From NCBI GenBank assembly GCA_965368585.1, contig CBDUNM010000039.1:1-33911 (forward strand): 33,911 bases of DNA, read 5' to 3'. The translations under genes were made by a program, and so were the position numbers. Within the stretch, counting starts at the first letter, position 1, and each line of letters starts with the position of its first letter. The stretch comes from JARRQB01 sp965368585 (GTDB lineage Bacteria > Pseudomonadota > Gammaproteobacteria > Chromatiales > Chromatiaceae). Of this stretch, positions 1 through 7,209 are shown one piece after another. Under the pieces are notes generated by a model. That model was not told where the DNA came from. It saw only the letters and a list, made by a program, of their open reading frames with translations, and did no database searches.

Positions 1-464
1 TGTCCGGGATGGGCGGTATGTCCGGGATGGGCGGTATGTCCGGGATGGGCGGCATGTCCGGGATGGGTGGTCAATGGGTATGGCAGCCTAGCGGCATGGG
101 CGGTATGTCCGGGATGGGCGGCATGGGTGGCATGTCCGGGATGGGCGGCATGGGTGGCATGTCCGGGATGGGCGGCATGGGTGGAATGTCCGGGATGGGC
201 GGCATGGGTGGAATGTCCGGGATGGGAGGGATGTCAGGCATGAGCGGTATGTCCGGCTACTTCCAGATCACTCCGCAGGGACAGATCTATTTCTACCCGG
301 CGCAGAGCGGTATGTCCGGAATGAGCGGTATGGGTGGCATGTCTGGAATGGGTGGCATGTCTGGAATGGGTGGCATGGGCGGTATGTCCGGGATGGGCGG
401 TATGTCGGGGATGGGCGGCATGTCCGGGATGGGCGGCATGTCGGGCTGGACGCCACCTCAGTGA
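1..464 (+). CDS. Met/Gly triplet-repeat protein (5' partial)
   Basis: The frame is open from the window edge, so the N-terminus is missing and export cannot be judged. The visible 151 or so residues are almost entirely tandem M-G-G and M-S-G triplets: 40 are Met, at every third position. Two non-repeat inserts rich in alternating aromatic residues interrupt the repeats, one around GQWVWQPSG and one ending GQIYFYPAQSG; the two resemble each other. The protein ends WTPPQ. The gene lies about 100 bp upstream of the pentahaem cytochrome on the same strand, so it may belong to the molybdoenzyme operon. I know no named family for it. Met-rich periplasmic proteins can bind copper or act as sacrificial oxidant scavengers; either role here is inference. 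The coding frame is supported by the strict codon-phase repeat and a normal stop. Confidence 0.7.
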   Translation, partial: SGMGGMSGMGGMSGMGGMSGMGGQWVWQPSGMGGMSGMGGMGGMSGMGGMGGMSGMGGMGGMSGMGGMGGMSGMGGMSGMSGMSGYFQITPQGQIYFYPAQSGMSGMSGMGGMSGMGGMSGMGGMGGMSGMGGMSGMGGMSGMGGMSGWTPPQ

Positions 465-566
465 TCGCGAAGGAGTAGGGATGAGGAGGCGCTCGTCTCT
501 TAATTCCGACCAGTAAATTTGGGCACAGGGAAGTGCCCAAAGCTTTATCCAAGAAGGGGGACTGCG

Positions 567-1385
567 ATGCGTAGCCAGCAACGAAATTTTTCTGTACTCA
601 TTTGCCTGTTGAGTCTGATGACGCCCGCCACGATCTTGGCGGAAGCGAACTACGCAGCGGCCAAGTGGGATCCACTGCATTTCAAACCGGCGATCGAAAC
701 AGCGACCGATGAACAGTGCTTGGTCTGCCATCGCGAAGTGCTTGAGCGTCGCGTGCTGGACAAGGCTCCTGCCGGTGTCGCGGCCAGCGAAACGCTGGCC
801 TGGTATCAGACCCTGGATACCTACGACGGCCCGCAAGAGACATTCCACCGGCGTCATCTGGTGACGGATTTCGCCAAAGAGGTGATGGAACTGCGCTGCA
901 CGACCTGTCATCAGGGCAACGATCCGCGTGAAGAGACTGCCAATTCCTCGGCTACCGGCAGCGCTGAGTTGGTGCAACGCAAGATGGTGGTTCCCGATGT
1001 ATGCCTCATGTGCCACGGCAAATTCAACTATGCCGTCATGGGGGTTCCCGGGGAATGGCCGCAGCATGCGGAACTGTTTGGCAATAGCTGCCTGACCTGT
1101 CACGTCGCTATTCGTACCGAGCGTCACAACGTCAATTTCCTGCAAGCGGAAGCCATCGAAACCGCGGGCCGGCAAAATGCGGATGCCTGCTACGGCTGTC
1201 ATGGCGGGCGAGCCTGGTTTCGCACCAACTTTCCATATCCGCGACACGCATGGCCCGGGGGCGGTGACGCAGTGCCCGATTGGGCGAAAGATCGCCCTAC
1301 CGAATCACAGCCGCGGTTTCTGTCGAACCTGAACACCGTATCGGGGGCGGCACTCTCACAGCGGGTAGCGGGAGACAGTCAATGA
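567..1385 (+). CDS. secreted pentahaem cytochrome c
   Basis: The 272-residue product starts with a Sec signal peptide (hydrophobic residues about 8-24, likely cleavage after ILA at 25) and has five CxxCH haem-attachment motifs, at Cys51, 111, 146, 175 and 208. Extra histidines (an HRRH stretch, and the H of ERHNVNF) could serve as distal ligands. There is no membrane helix after the signal, so the mature protein should be periplasmic. ATG 567 was chosen because a purine-rich AAGAAGGGGG lies 6-7 bases upstream; a longer in-frame ATG at 519 has no such site. The stop overlaps the molybdoenzyme start (ATGA), indicating translational coupling and a probable role as its electron donor or acceptor. 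It is not a clear NrfH or NapC homologue, since it lacks their N-terminal anchor. Confidence 0.85.
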   Translation: MRSQQRNFSVLICLLSLMTPATILAEANYAAAKWDPLHFKPAIETATDEQCLVCHREVLERRVLDKAPAGVAASETLAWYQTLDTYDGPQETFHRRHLVTDFAKEVMELRCTTCHQGNDPREETANSSATGSAELVQRKMVVPDVCLMCHGKFNYAVMGVPGEWPQHAELFGNSCLTCHVAIRTERHNVNFLQAEAIETAGRQNADACYGCHGGRAWFRTNFPYPRHAWPGGGDAVPDWAKDRPTESQPRFLSNLNTVSGAALSQRVAGDSQ

Positions 1386-3946
1386 GCGACGCAGACAAAT
1401 TCGATTTCCTCAACGGTCGACTCAACATGACGCGGCGGTCGTTCTTAAAGTCGAGTGCGGCGGGCGCAGCCGCGTTGGGCGTCGGTGGTCTGATCAAGAG
1501 CAAGAAAGCCGAGGCCTTCGCCTACGAGCCTTACCCACGCGACGACCAGCTGCATACCGTGGTGACCAGCTGCGCGCACAATTGCGGTTCTCGCCATATG
1601 TTGGTGGCGCACAAGAAAGGCGATGTCATCGTGCGCATTTCCACCGACGACGGGCGCTATCAGAAGGACGGCTATTTCGGCAAAGACACCGAGGAGGAGC
1701 CGCAGTTGCGCGGGTGTCTGCGCGGGCGTTCGTATCGCCAGCGCCTGTATTCGGCAGAACGGCTGCTCTATCCGATGATGCGTGTCGGGGAGCGCGGCGC
1801 AGGGAAATTCAAGCGGGTGTCCTGGGACGAGGCGCTCGACTACACCGCGCGCAAAATGATCGACATCAAGAATAATTACGGTTCGCAGGCACTGCTCGAC
1901 CAGTCATACGCCGGTGCGTCTTACGGCGTGCTGCACAAGTCCGATCAGATTGAAGGCCTGTTGGGCCGTTTTCTCGGCATGTTCGGTTGCCGAACCAACT
2001 CCTGGTCGGTGCCGTCGTACCAGGGCACGACGACCAGTTCGCGCTGGACCTTCGGCACGATCGAAGACGGCAATGAGGACGACGCGTTCGCGCATTCCAA
2101 GCTGATCATCATGTGGGGCTGGAATCCCGCCTACACTTTCCATGGCGGAAACACCTTCTACTATATGCGCATGGCCAAGCAGCGCGGTTGCAAGTTCGTG
2201 CTGATCGATCCGCAGTATACCGACTCGGCGGCCGCCTACGACGCCTGGTGGATTCCGATCAAGCCAAATACCGACGCCGCCATGATGGCGGGTATGGCCC
2301 ACTATATCTTCGCCAACAACCTGCACGATCAGGATTTCATCAACCGTTTCGTTCAAGGGATGGACGCGGGGACCATGCCGAACTGGGCGCAAAACACCGC
2401 CAACGGCAAAGAGAATTTCAAGGACTACATCCTTGGTACCTACGACGATGTGCCGAAATCACCCGAATGGGCCGCGGAAATCTGTGGCGTCTCGGCGGCG
2501 GATATCCGCAAGCTGGCGCATCTGTACGCCACCACCAAGCCGGCGGCGCTCAAGGCATCTTGGGCGCCGGGGCGCAACGCCTACGGCGAACAGTACAACC
2601 GCATGGGCGCGGCGCTGCAGGCCATGACCGGCAACATCGGCGTGCTCGGCGGTTGCGCCGAAGGGGTGGGGAAGGCCTGGCACGCCGAAGCGGTCGCCTA
2701 TCCTTACGATCAGTATGCCAACATCTGGTTTGCGTCGATCAAGTCGGACCGTTGGGCGCATATCGTGCTGAACTACCCGAATGTGACTCGCGAAGAGGCG
2801 GGATTGTGGCCGCGGCAGGATCAGTACGACGGGGTAATTCCGAACATCAAGGGTATCTTCTGGCAGGGCTCGGATTGGTTCAATCAGCTGACCAATATCA
2901 ACAAGGAAATCGCGGCGATCAACAAGATGGAGCTGGTGGTATGCATGGATTCGACCATCACCCCGTCCGGATTGTACGCGGATGTCCTGTTCCCGATCGC
3001 CACGCACTTCGAACGGCACGACGTGGCCTTGCCCTGGTACAAGGGCCACTACTATATCCATCGCCCCAAGGTCATCGAGCCCCTGGGCGAATCCAAGACC
3101 GATTTGCAGGTGTTCACCGAGCTGGCGTACCGGATTGGCGGAGATGTGTTTGGCAAGGCGTTCAACCCCAAGGCCTCACGCAGTTATTTCCAGCACAACG
3201 ACGACGTTGACGAGTCCTATCTGTACGACTGGTGGCACAAAGTTCAGGAGCATCAGCACGTCACCATGAGCTGGGAGGAGTTCAAGCAGCGCGGGGTCTA
3301 CAAATTCAAGCTGGACCAGCCGCACGTGGCGTTTCGCGAGCAGATCGAAAACGGGAAGCCATTTCAAACGGCATCCGGAAAGATCGAGATCCTGTCTTCC
3401 GAACTGGCGCAGATCAGCGATTGGTCAAAGACCAAGTACGGCTATCACGTTCCTTCCATTCCCAAGTGGATCGAACCCTGGGAATCACTTAACAGCCCCA
3501 AGACGGCAAAGCATCCGTACCACTTGATTTCGCCGCATCCGCGCTCGCGTACGCATTCCATATTCAACAACTGCTCCTGGCTGCGTGAAACCTATGAACA
3601 GGAGGTGACGATCAATGCCAGCGACGCCAAGCGCCTGGGGATAAAGACCGGCGATACCGTGGAGGTATGGAACGATCGCGGGCGCTGCGTAGTTCCCGCC
3701 TACGTGACGGAGCGGGTCATGCCGGGCGTGCTGGTGCTGCACGAGGGCGCGTGGATGGACCTCGACGAAAACGGCGTTGACCGTTCCGGCAACCCCGATT
3801 TCCTGACGCTCGATGAACCCAGCCCCGCCGGGGCCTTCGCGTACAACACGGTGCTGTGCAACATTCAGAAATCGAATCTTGTGCATCGGCCCGGCTGGGA
3901 CCAACTGGCGACGTCGCGCTCGCACGTGTTCCGCCGCGATCTTTGA
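1382..3946 (+). CDS. DmsA-like periplasmic molybdopterin oxidoreductase, catalytic subunit
   Basis: The 854-residue protein belongs to the DMSO reductase superfamily and is closest in motifs to DmsA. It has a Tat signal (RRSFLK, about residues 18-23, then a hydrophobic Ala/Gly stretch). An iron-sulfur motif follows: Cys64-x3-Cys68-x3-His72 and Cys112 within GCLRGRS. DmsA has Cys at the third position, so His72 is unusual. Next come the bis-MGD-binding core (LIDPQYTDS, WIPIKPNTDAAM) and a C-terminal dinucleotide-binding domain with SRTHS and NDRG. Alignment by eye with DmsA puts Ser212 at the molybdenum-ligand position. It is followed directly by a DmsB-like subunit and a TorD chaperone, but by no DmsC anchor; c-type cytochromes flank the set. 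The substrate (an S- or N-oxide, an oxyanion, or a reductant in the reverse direction) cannot be read from the sequence. Confidence 0.9.
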   Translation: MSDADKFDFLNGRLNMTRRSFLKSSAAGAAALGVGGLIKSKKAEAFAYEPYPRDDQLHTVVTSCAHNCGSRHMLVAHKKGDVIVRISTDDGRYQKDGYFGKDTEEEPQLRGCLRGRSYRQRLYSAERLLYPMMRVGERGAGKFKRVSWDEALDYTARKMIDIKNNYGSQALLDQSYAGASYGVLHKSDQIEGLLGRFLGMFGCRTNSWSVPSYQGTTTSSRWTFGTIEDGNEDDAFAHSKLIIMWGWNPAYTFHGGNTFYYMRMAKQRGCKFVLIDPQYTDSAAAYDAWWIPIKPNTDAAMMAGMAHYIFANNLHDQDFINRFVQGMDAGTMPNWAQNTANGKENFKDYILGTYDDVPKSPEWAAEICGVSAADIRKLAHLYATTKPAALKASWAPGRNAYGEQYNRMGAALQAMTGNIGVLGGCAEGVGKAWHAEAVAYPYDQYANIWFASIKSDRWAHIVLNYPNVTREEAGLWPRQDQYDGVIPNIKGIFWQGSDWFNQLTNINKEIAAINKMELVVCMDSTITPSGLYADVLFPIATHFERHDVALPWYKGHYYIHRPKVIEPLGESKTDLQVFTELAYRIGGDVFGKAFNPKASRSYFQHNDDVDESYLYDWWHKVQEHQHVTMSWEEFKQRGVYKFKLDQPHVAFREQIENGKPFQTASGKIEILSSELAQISDWSKTKYGYHVPSIPKWIEPWESLNSPKTAKHPYHLISPHPRSRTHSIFNNCSWLRETYEQEVTINASDAKRLGIKTGDTVEVWNDRGRCVVPAYVTERVMPGVLVLHEGAWMDLDENGVDRSGNPDFLTLDEPSPAGAFAYNTVLCNIQKSNLVHRPGWDQLATSRSHVFRRDL

Positions 3947-3965
3947 ACCAGGGGAGGAATGACCG

Positions 3966-4634
3966 ATGGCTGAGAAAAAAGATCGTGCGACCATCAAGGC
4001 TGCAATCAAGCGCCGCAAGAAAGAGACCTACACGCCGGTCGATCCCGACCTGCAACTGGGCTTCATTCATAACAACGTCGATTGCATAGGATGTCGAGCC
4101 TGCGAAATTGCCTGCAAGGACAAGAACGGTCTGGCGGCCGGACCGCGATTCCGGCGGGTGCAGTACGTCGAAGGAGGCACCTTCCCGGATGTTTATGCGT
4201 ACAAGGTCAACGTCTCCTGTAACCACTGCGCCGAGCCCGCGTGTCTGCCGACCTGCCCCACCGGCGCAATCTGGAAACGCAAGGTCGACGGCATTGTCGA
4301 CATCGATTCGACTTTGTGTATCGGCTGCCGGCGTTGCGAGGCGGCGTGCCCGTACGGCGCACCACAGTTCGATCCGGAAGACAACCTGGTCAAGAAGTGC
4401 AACATGTGCGTGGACGAGATCGAGGCGGGGCGGAAGCCTTATTGCGTGATGGCGTGCATGATGCGGGTGCTGGATATCGGCCCGATCGATCTGCTGCGCA
4501 ACAAGCAGTATCCGACCAAGGCGATCGCGCCGCACGAGCAGCCGGTTCGGGCGGTAAAGAACTTCGCCGATCCCGAACTCACCAATCCATCGATTGTATT
4601 TGTCGCGCACAGCAAGGGCAGGGTGGACAAATGA
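3966..4634 (+). CDS. DmsB-like four-cluster ferredoxin subunit
   Basis: This 222-residue electron-transfer subunit has sixteen Cys in four groups: 40/43/46/50, 85/88/93/97, 118/121/124/128 and 145/148/160/164. That is the DmsB/NrfC/PhsB pattern for four [4Fe-4S] clusters. It has a Lys/Arg-rich N-terminus and no signal peptide of its own, consistent with co-export with the Tat-tagged catalytic subunit as known for this family. A strong GGGGAGG ribosome site lies about 9 bases before ATG 3966. The gene follows the catalytic subunit by 19 bp, and its stop overlaps the chaperone start (ATGA). It should pass electrons between the catalytic subunit and a cytochrome partner, since no DmsC-type anchor is present. 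Confidence 0.9.
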   Translation: MAEKKDRATIKAAIKRRKKETYTPVDPDLQLGFIHNNVDCIGCRACEIACKDKNGLAAGPRFRRVQYVEGGTFPDVYAYKVNVSCNHCAEPACLPTCPTGAIWKRKVDGIVDIDSTLCIGCRRCEAACPYGAPQFDPEDNLVKKCNMCVDEIEAGRKPYCVMACMMRVLDIGPIDLLRNKQYPTKAIAPHEQPVRAVKNFADPELTNPSIVFVAHSKGRVDK

Positions 4635-5371
4635 ATGCGCTGGAGCAGTTTCGGCGGTCAGTCGCGGCCGATCTCCTACAGTTGGCGGTGTTGCACGACC
4701 GTGAACTCAACGCGGCAACGATCGCGGACCTGCGTGGCTCGGGTTTCCCCCGGGGCCTCGCCCTGCGCATGGAGTCGGCTATGGTGCGCGACGCGGACGG
4801 CTGGCTGAAGCAGTCACTCGACCACCTGTGCGATCCGCCACGAAGGACCGATCTGGACGAGCTGGCAGCCGATTTCGCCGCCATCTACCTGAACCATACC
4901 TTGCGGGCTTCGCCGTGTGAGTCGGTATGGATCGATGAAGACGGGCTGGCGATGCAGGAACCGATGTTTCAAGTGCGTGAATGGTACAAGCGTTTCGGTG
5001 TTGCAGTACGCGACTGGCGGCAGCGCTCCGACGACCATCTCGTAAACCAACTGGAGTTTCTCGCCTATCTATTGGAACAGGCGGCCGAAATAGACGATTT
5101 GGAGCAGGCATCCCGCTTCATGGACGAACACCTCCTGCGTTGGGTGGGTGATTTTGCGCGCCGTGTGGCAACCCGCGCGGCGACGCCTTTTTATGCGGGG
5201 CTGGCAGCACTGACTGCCGCACATCTGGACGAGTTGCGCGACGTATTGGCGGCGATCGTTGAGCAACCTCGGCCTTCCAAAGAAGATATCGACCGGCGTA
5301 TGAAGCCCGGGCATGAAGCCGCGGTCAATATGCGCGAAAGCTATGTGCCGGGTGCGTCCCCCTCATGGTAG
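4631..5371 (+). CDS. TorD/DmsD-family molybdoenzyme maturation chaperone
   Basis: The 246-residue, mostly helical protein resembles the TorD/DmsD family of cytoplasmic chaperones that bind the Tat signal of a molybdoenzyme and hold it for cofactor insertion. Visible family-like parts are the AADFAAIYLNHTLRASPCESVW segment, which corresponds to the typical E-Y-x-x-L-F...P-x-E-S-x-Y stretch, then QEPMFQVREWYKRFGV and the D-HL-NQLEFLAYLL helix. ATG 4631 overlaps the preceding stop (ATGA), so it is coupled to the ferredoxin subunit. Its client is almost certainly the DmsA-like protein two genes upstream. It is somewhat longer than typical TorD proteins (about 200 residues) because of a C-terminal tail. 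Confidence 0.85.
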   Translation: MNALEQFRRSVAADLLQLAVLHDRELNAATIADLRGSGFPRGLALRMESAMVRDADGWLKQSLDHLCDPPRRTDLDELAADFAAIYLNHTLRASPCESVWIDEDGLAMQEPMFQVREWYKRFGVAVRDWRQRSDDHLVNQLEFLAYLLEQAAEIDDLEQASRFMDEHLLRWVGDFARRVATRAATPFYAGLAALTAAHLDELRDVLAAIVEQPRPSKEDIDRRMKPGHEAAVNMRESYVPGASPSW

Positions 5372-5439
5372 CGCCGATAGGCACCCGGTTTATGACCGAT
5401 CCAATTGATCAACATCCTGTAGTGGAAAGAGAGCATACG

Positions 5440-5739
5440 ATGAAAATTGGTTTATCACTCGTCGCTGCAGCGGCGCTGATGAGCGGCGTGGCGCAGGCGG
5501 ATAACGCACTCGCGATGAAAAGCGGCTGCCTCGCCTGCCATGCGATGGAGACTATGCTGGTGGGGCCTGCAATCAAGGATATTGCAGCGAAATACAAGGG
5601 CGACGACGGCGCGGCGAGTGCCCTGGCTGCCAAGGTCAAGGCAGGCGGCGTTGGTGTGTGGGGGCAAGTGCCGATGCCTCCCAGTACAGCCGCGGAAGCG
5701 GATATCGCGACGATCGTCGACTGGATGCTGAATCAGTAA
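5440..5739 (+). CDS. small class I cytochrome c (c551/c552 type)
   Basis: The 99-residue precursor has a Sec signal peptide (residues 1-20, ending GVAQA), a single CLACH haem site near residue 31, and the VPMPP segment that supplies the axial Met in Pseudomonas-type cytochrome c551. ATG 5440 was chosen over an in-frame GTG/ATG further upstream because it gives a clean signal peptide and has a GGAAAGAGAG purine stretch 7-16 bases before it. It lies 68 bp after the chaperone gene. As a soluble periplasmic monohaem carrier, it is a candidate electron shuttle between the pentahaem cytochrome or molybdoenzyme and the respiratory chain. Confidence 0.9.
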   Translation: MKIGLSLVAAAALMSGVAQADNALAMKSGCLACHAMETMLVGPAIKDIAAKYKGDDGAASALAAKVKAGGVGVWGQVPMPPSTAAEADIATIVDWMLNQ

Positions 5740-5772
5740 CGCCTGGCTTTCGACTCGGCAGGCGAAGCCGCT

Positions 5773-6840
5773 GTGAGCGTGCTACGCGGCTTGGTCGACG
5801 CAGCGCGGGAGGCGTGGTGCCTGCCGACGATCGTCCCCGATCGCTGCGTACACAGTCGTCTGGAGGTCGCCAGCTGCTCGCAATGCGTTACCTGTTGCCC
5901 GCGCCAAGCCTGGGAGATGGATGACGACCAGTTGGGACTGAACGTGACGGCATGCGACGGTTGCGGTTTGTGTGCGGCAGCATGTACCGAGGCAGCGATC
6001 GTTCAGCCGCTTGCGCTGGATGTCCGCCCGCATGAGGCAGGCCAATTCGCTTTCGCGGCGTGCACATTGTCAGGTGTCGTCGCAGGCGACGGAGTCATTC
6101 CCTGCCTGCACGCGATTGGAGTGCGCCAATTGATCGATCTCTACCGGCGTGGAGTCCGCCGGTTGGTGCTTGCCCTCGGGGAATGCGCGGCGTGCGCGCG
6201 CGGACAAGCCGAAGCGCTGCACGACCGCGTTGGCGCGTTCAACTGTCTGCTCGGTAATCGCGGTATGTCCCCATTGACCCTGCTCGTGCTTTCCCATGGG
6301 CATTGGCGCGGCGCGCAGAGTGCTGCTAATCAGGGAGTTGATCACGACGACCCGATGAGTCGTCGTGATTATTTCCAGGCCATGACCGTCCGGGTCACGC
6401 CGCGCCACAGTGATGTCGATGGCGCAGCCGAAGTGGCATTTGCCGAGCCGCCCGGCCGCCTGATTCCCCGTCAGAAGCATGACGAAGTGGCGTTGTTCGC
6501 GCCGGGTATCGACGCGCAACGATGCGAAGCATGCGATGCCTGCGTGCGGGTGTGCGAGTACGGTGCCATCACCTTGTCGGCCGGAGCAGATCGCTATGAC
6601 CTGGATGCCGACGCCTGTAGCGGATGCGGTTTGTGCGTGGACGTCTGTGAAAGCGATGCCGTGACCGTCAAGGCGTGGGCAAGCCAAAGGGTCTTTAGTA
6701 TCGCGCTGCGCCCGTATCGATGCACGGCTTGCGGTGCTCCGTTTCGCAGACCAGCGATATCGGATGACGTGGGTACGGCACTGTGCCGTATCTGCACGGC
6801 GACCGGGCACTACAAAGGACTGTTTCAGGTGTTGGAATGA
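5773..6840 (+). CDS. iron-sulfur protein with paired 4Fe-4S domains around an FrhD/MvhD-like middle and a C-terminal CxxC pair
   Basis: This 355-residue protein starts at GTG 5773, 33 bp after the cytochrome. The N-terminal part carries an irregular site (Cys25, 35, 38, 41, 42) and a canonical ACDGCGLCAAAC site. The middle, about residues 110-185 (CLHAIGVRQLIDLYRRGVRR, then GECAACARGQAEAL), resembles the small delta subunit of methyl-viologen-reducing hydrogenase by eye. Two more ferredoxin sites follow (CEACDACVRVC and CSGCGLCVDVC). The C-terminus has a CTAC...CRIC pair that looks like a zinc- or iron-binding ribbon. There is no signal peptide or membrane segment, so it should be cytoplasmic unless co-exported. 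I do not recognise a named gene. A cytoplasmic electron-transfer or maturation role for the molybdoenzyme is inference. Confidence 0.8.
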   Translation: MSVLRGLVDAAREAWCLPTIVPDRCVHSRLEVASCSQCVTCCPRQAWEMDDDQLGLNVTACDGCGLCAAACTEAAIVQPLALDVRPHEAGQFAFAACTLSGVVAGDGVIPCLHAIGVRQLIDLYRRGVRRLVLALGECAACARGQAEALHDRVGAFNCLLGNRGMSPLTLLVLSHGHWRGAQSAANQGVDHDDPMSRRDYFQAMTVRVTPRHSDVDGAAEVAFAEPPGRLIPRQKHDEVALFAPGIDAQRCEACDACVRVCEYGAITLSAGADRYDLDADACSGCGLCVDVCESDAVTVKAWASQRVFSIALRPYRCTACGAPFRRPAISDDVGTALCRICTATGHYKGLFQVLE

Positions 6841-7203
6841 CGCAGCGGTTGGAGTCAAGAGGAGAAAGCAGCTCGAAAGCGAAGCAGAGTCTTTGTGCAC
6901 GTGTATGCATCTTGCTGGTCGTTTCGTCCTTGTGGTCGACAAGCGTCTTTGCGCAAGCCCCTTACGGGTAATGTGGTCGTGCGATTGCTAAAGCACCCGA
7001 ACCGGCGGTTCGAATCGCCGGATATACCGACAGCACGGACAGCGCCGACTACAATCGCCGTGCGGGAGTATCTGGTGCCGCAGGGCGTTCCATCGTCGAG
7101 GCTTGTTGCGCGTGATTCTGGCGAGGAATCGCCGATCGCGCAGCATTCCGCCGCCGCTGGCCGTGCACTCAATCGTCGCGCATCGCTTGTCAGGCGTGAG
7201 TGA
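6837..7203 (+). pseudogene. decayed OmpA-domain gene with signal peptide
   Basis: ATG 6837 overlaps the previous stop (ATGA) and encodes 44 residues with a signal-like stretch ending SVFAQAPYG, then TAA at 6969-6971. Pieces of an OmpA C-terminal peptidoglycan-binding domain follow in alternating frames. LLKHPNRRFE is in the frame of 7057, IAGYTDSTDSADYNRR (about 7014-7061) is in the frame of 6837, then AVREYLVPQGVPSSRLVAR and GRALNRR (7057-7203) return to the first. The usual LSERRA segment between NRR and AVREYL is missing, and the short repeat there (CGCCGT / GCCGTG) suggests a small deletion. The pieces are in the correct family order, so this is a broken outer-membrane protein gene rather than chance. 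A sequencing or assembly error could mimic some of the lesions. Confidence 0.65.
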
Positions 7204-7209
7204 ACACCG

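Noticed and set aside
1..464. Regular short repeats resembling a repeat array or CRISPR
   Set aside because: The repeat unit is in codon phase, has no spacers, and encodes an uninterrupted Met-Gly-Gly/Ser protein frame ending in a normal stop.
234..1247. Long open frame on the minus strand across the Met-rich gene and cytochrome gene
   Set aside because: It is antisense to two genes with clear protein signatures; its His/Ala/Thr-rich end is just the complement of the Met-Gly repeat.
2113..3210. Long plus-strand frame inside the DmsA-like gene
   Set aside because: It is an out-of-frame shadow of a gene with well-placed family motifs, caused by GC-rich codons.
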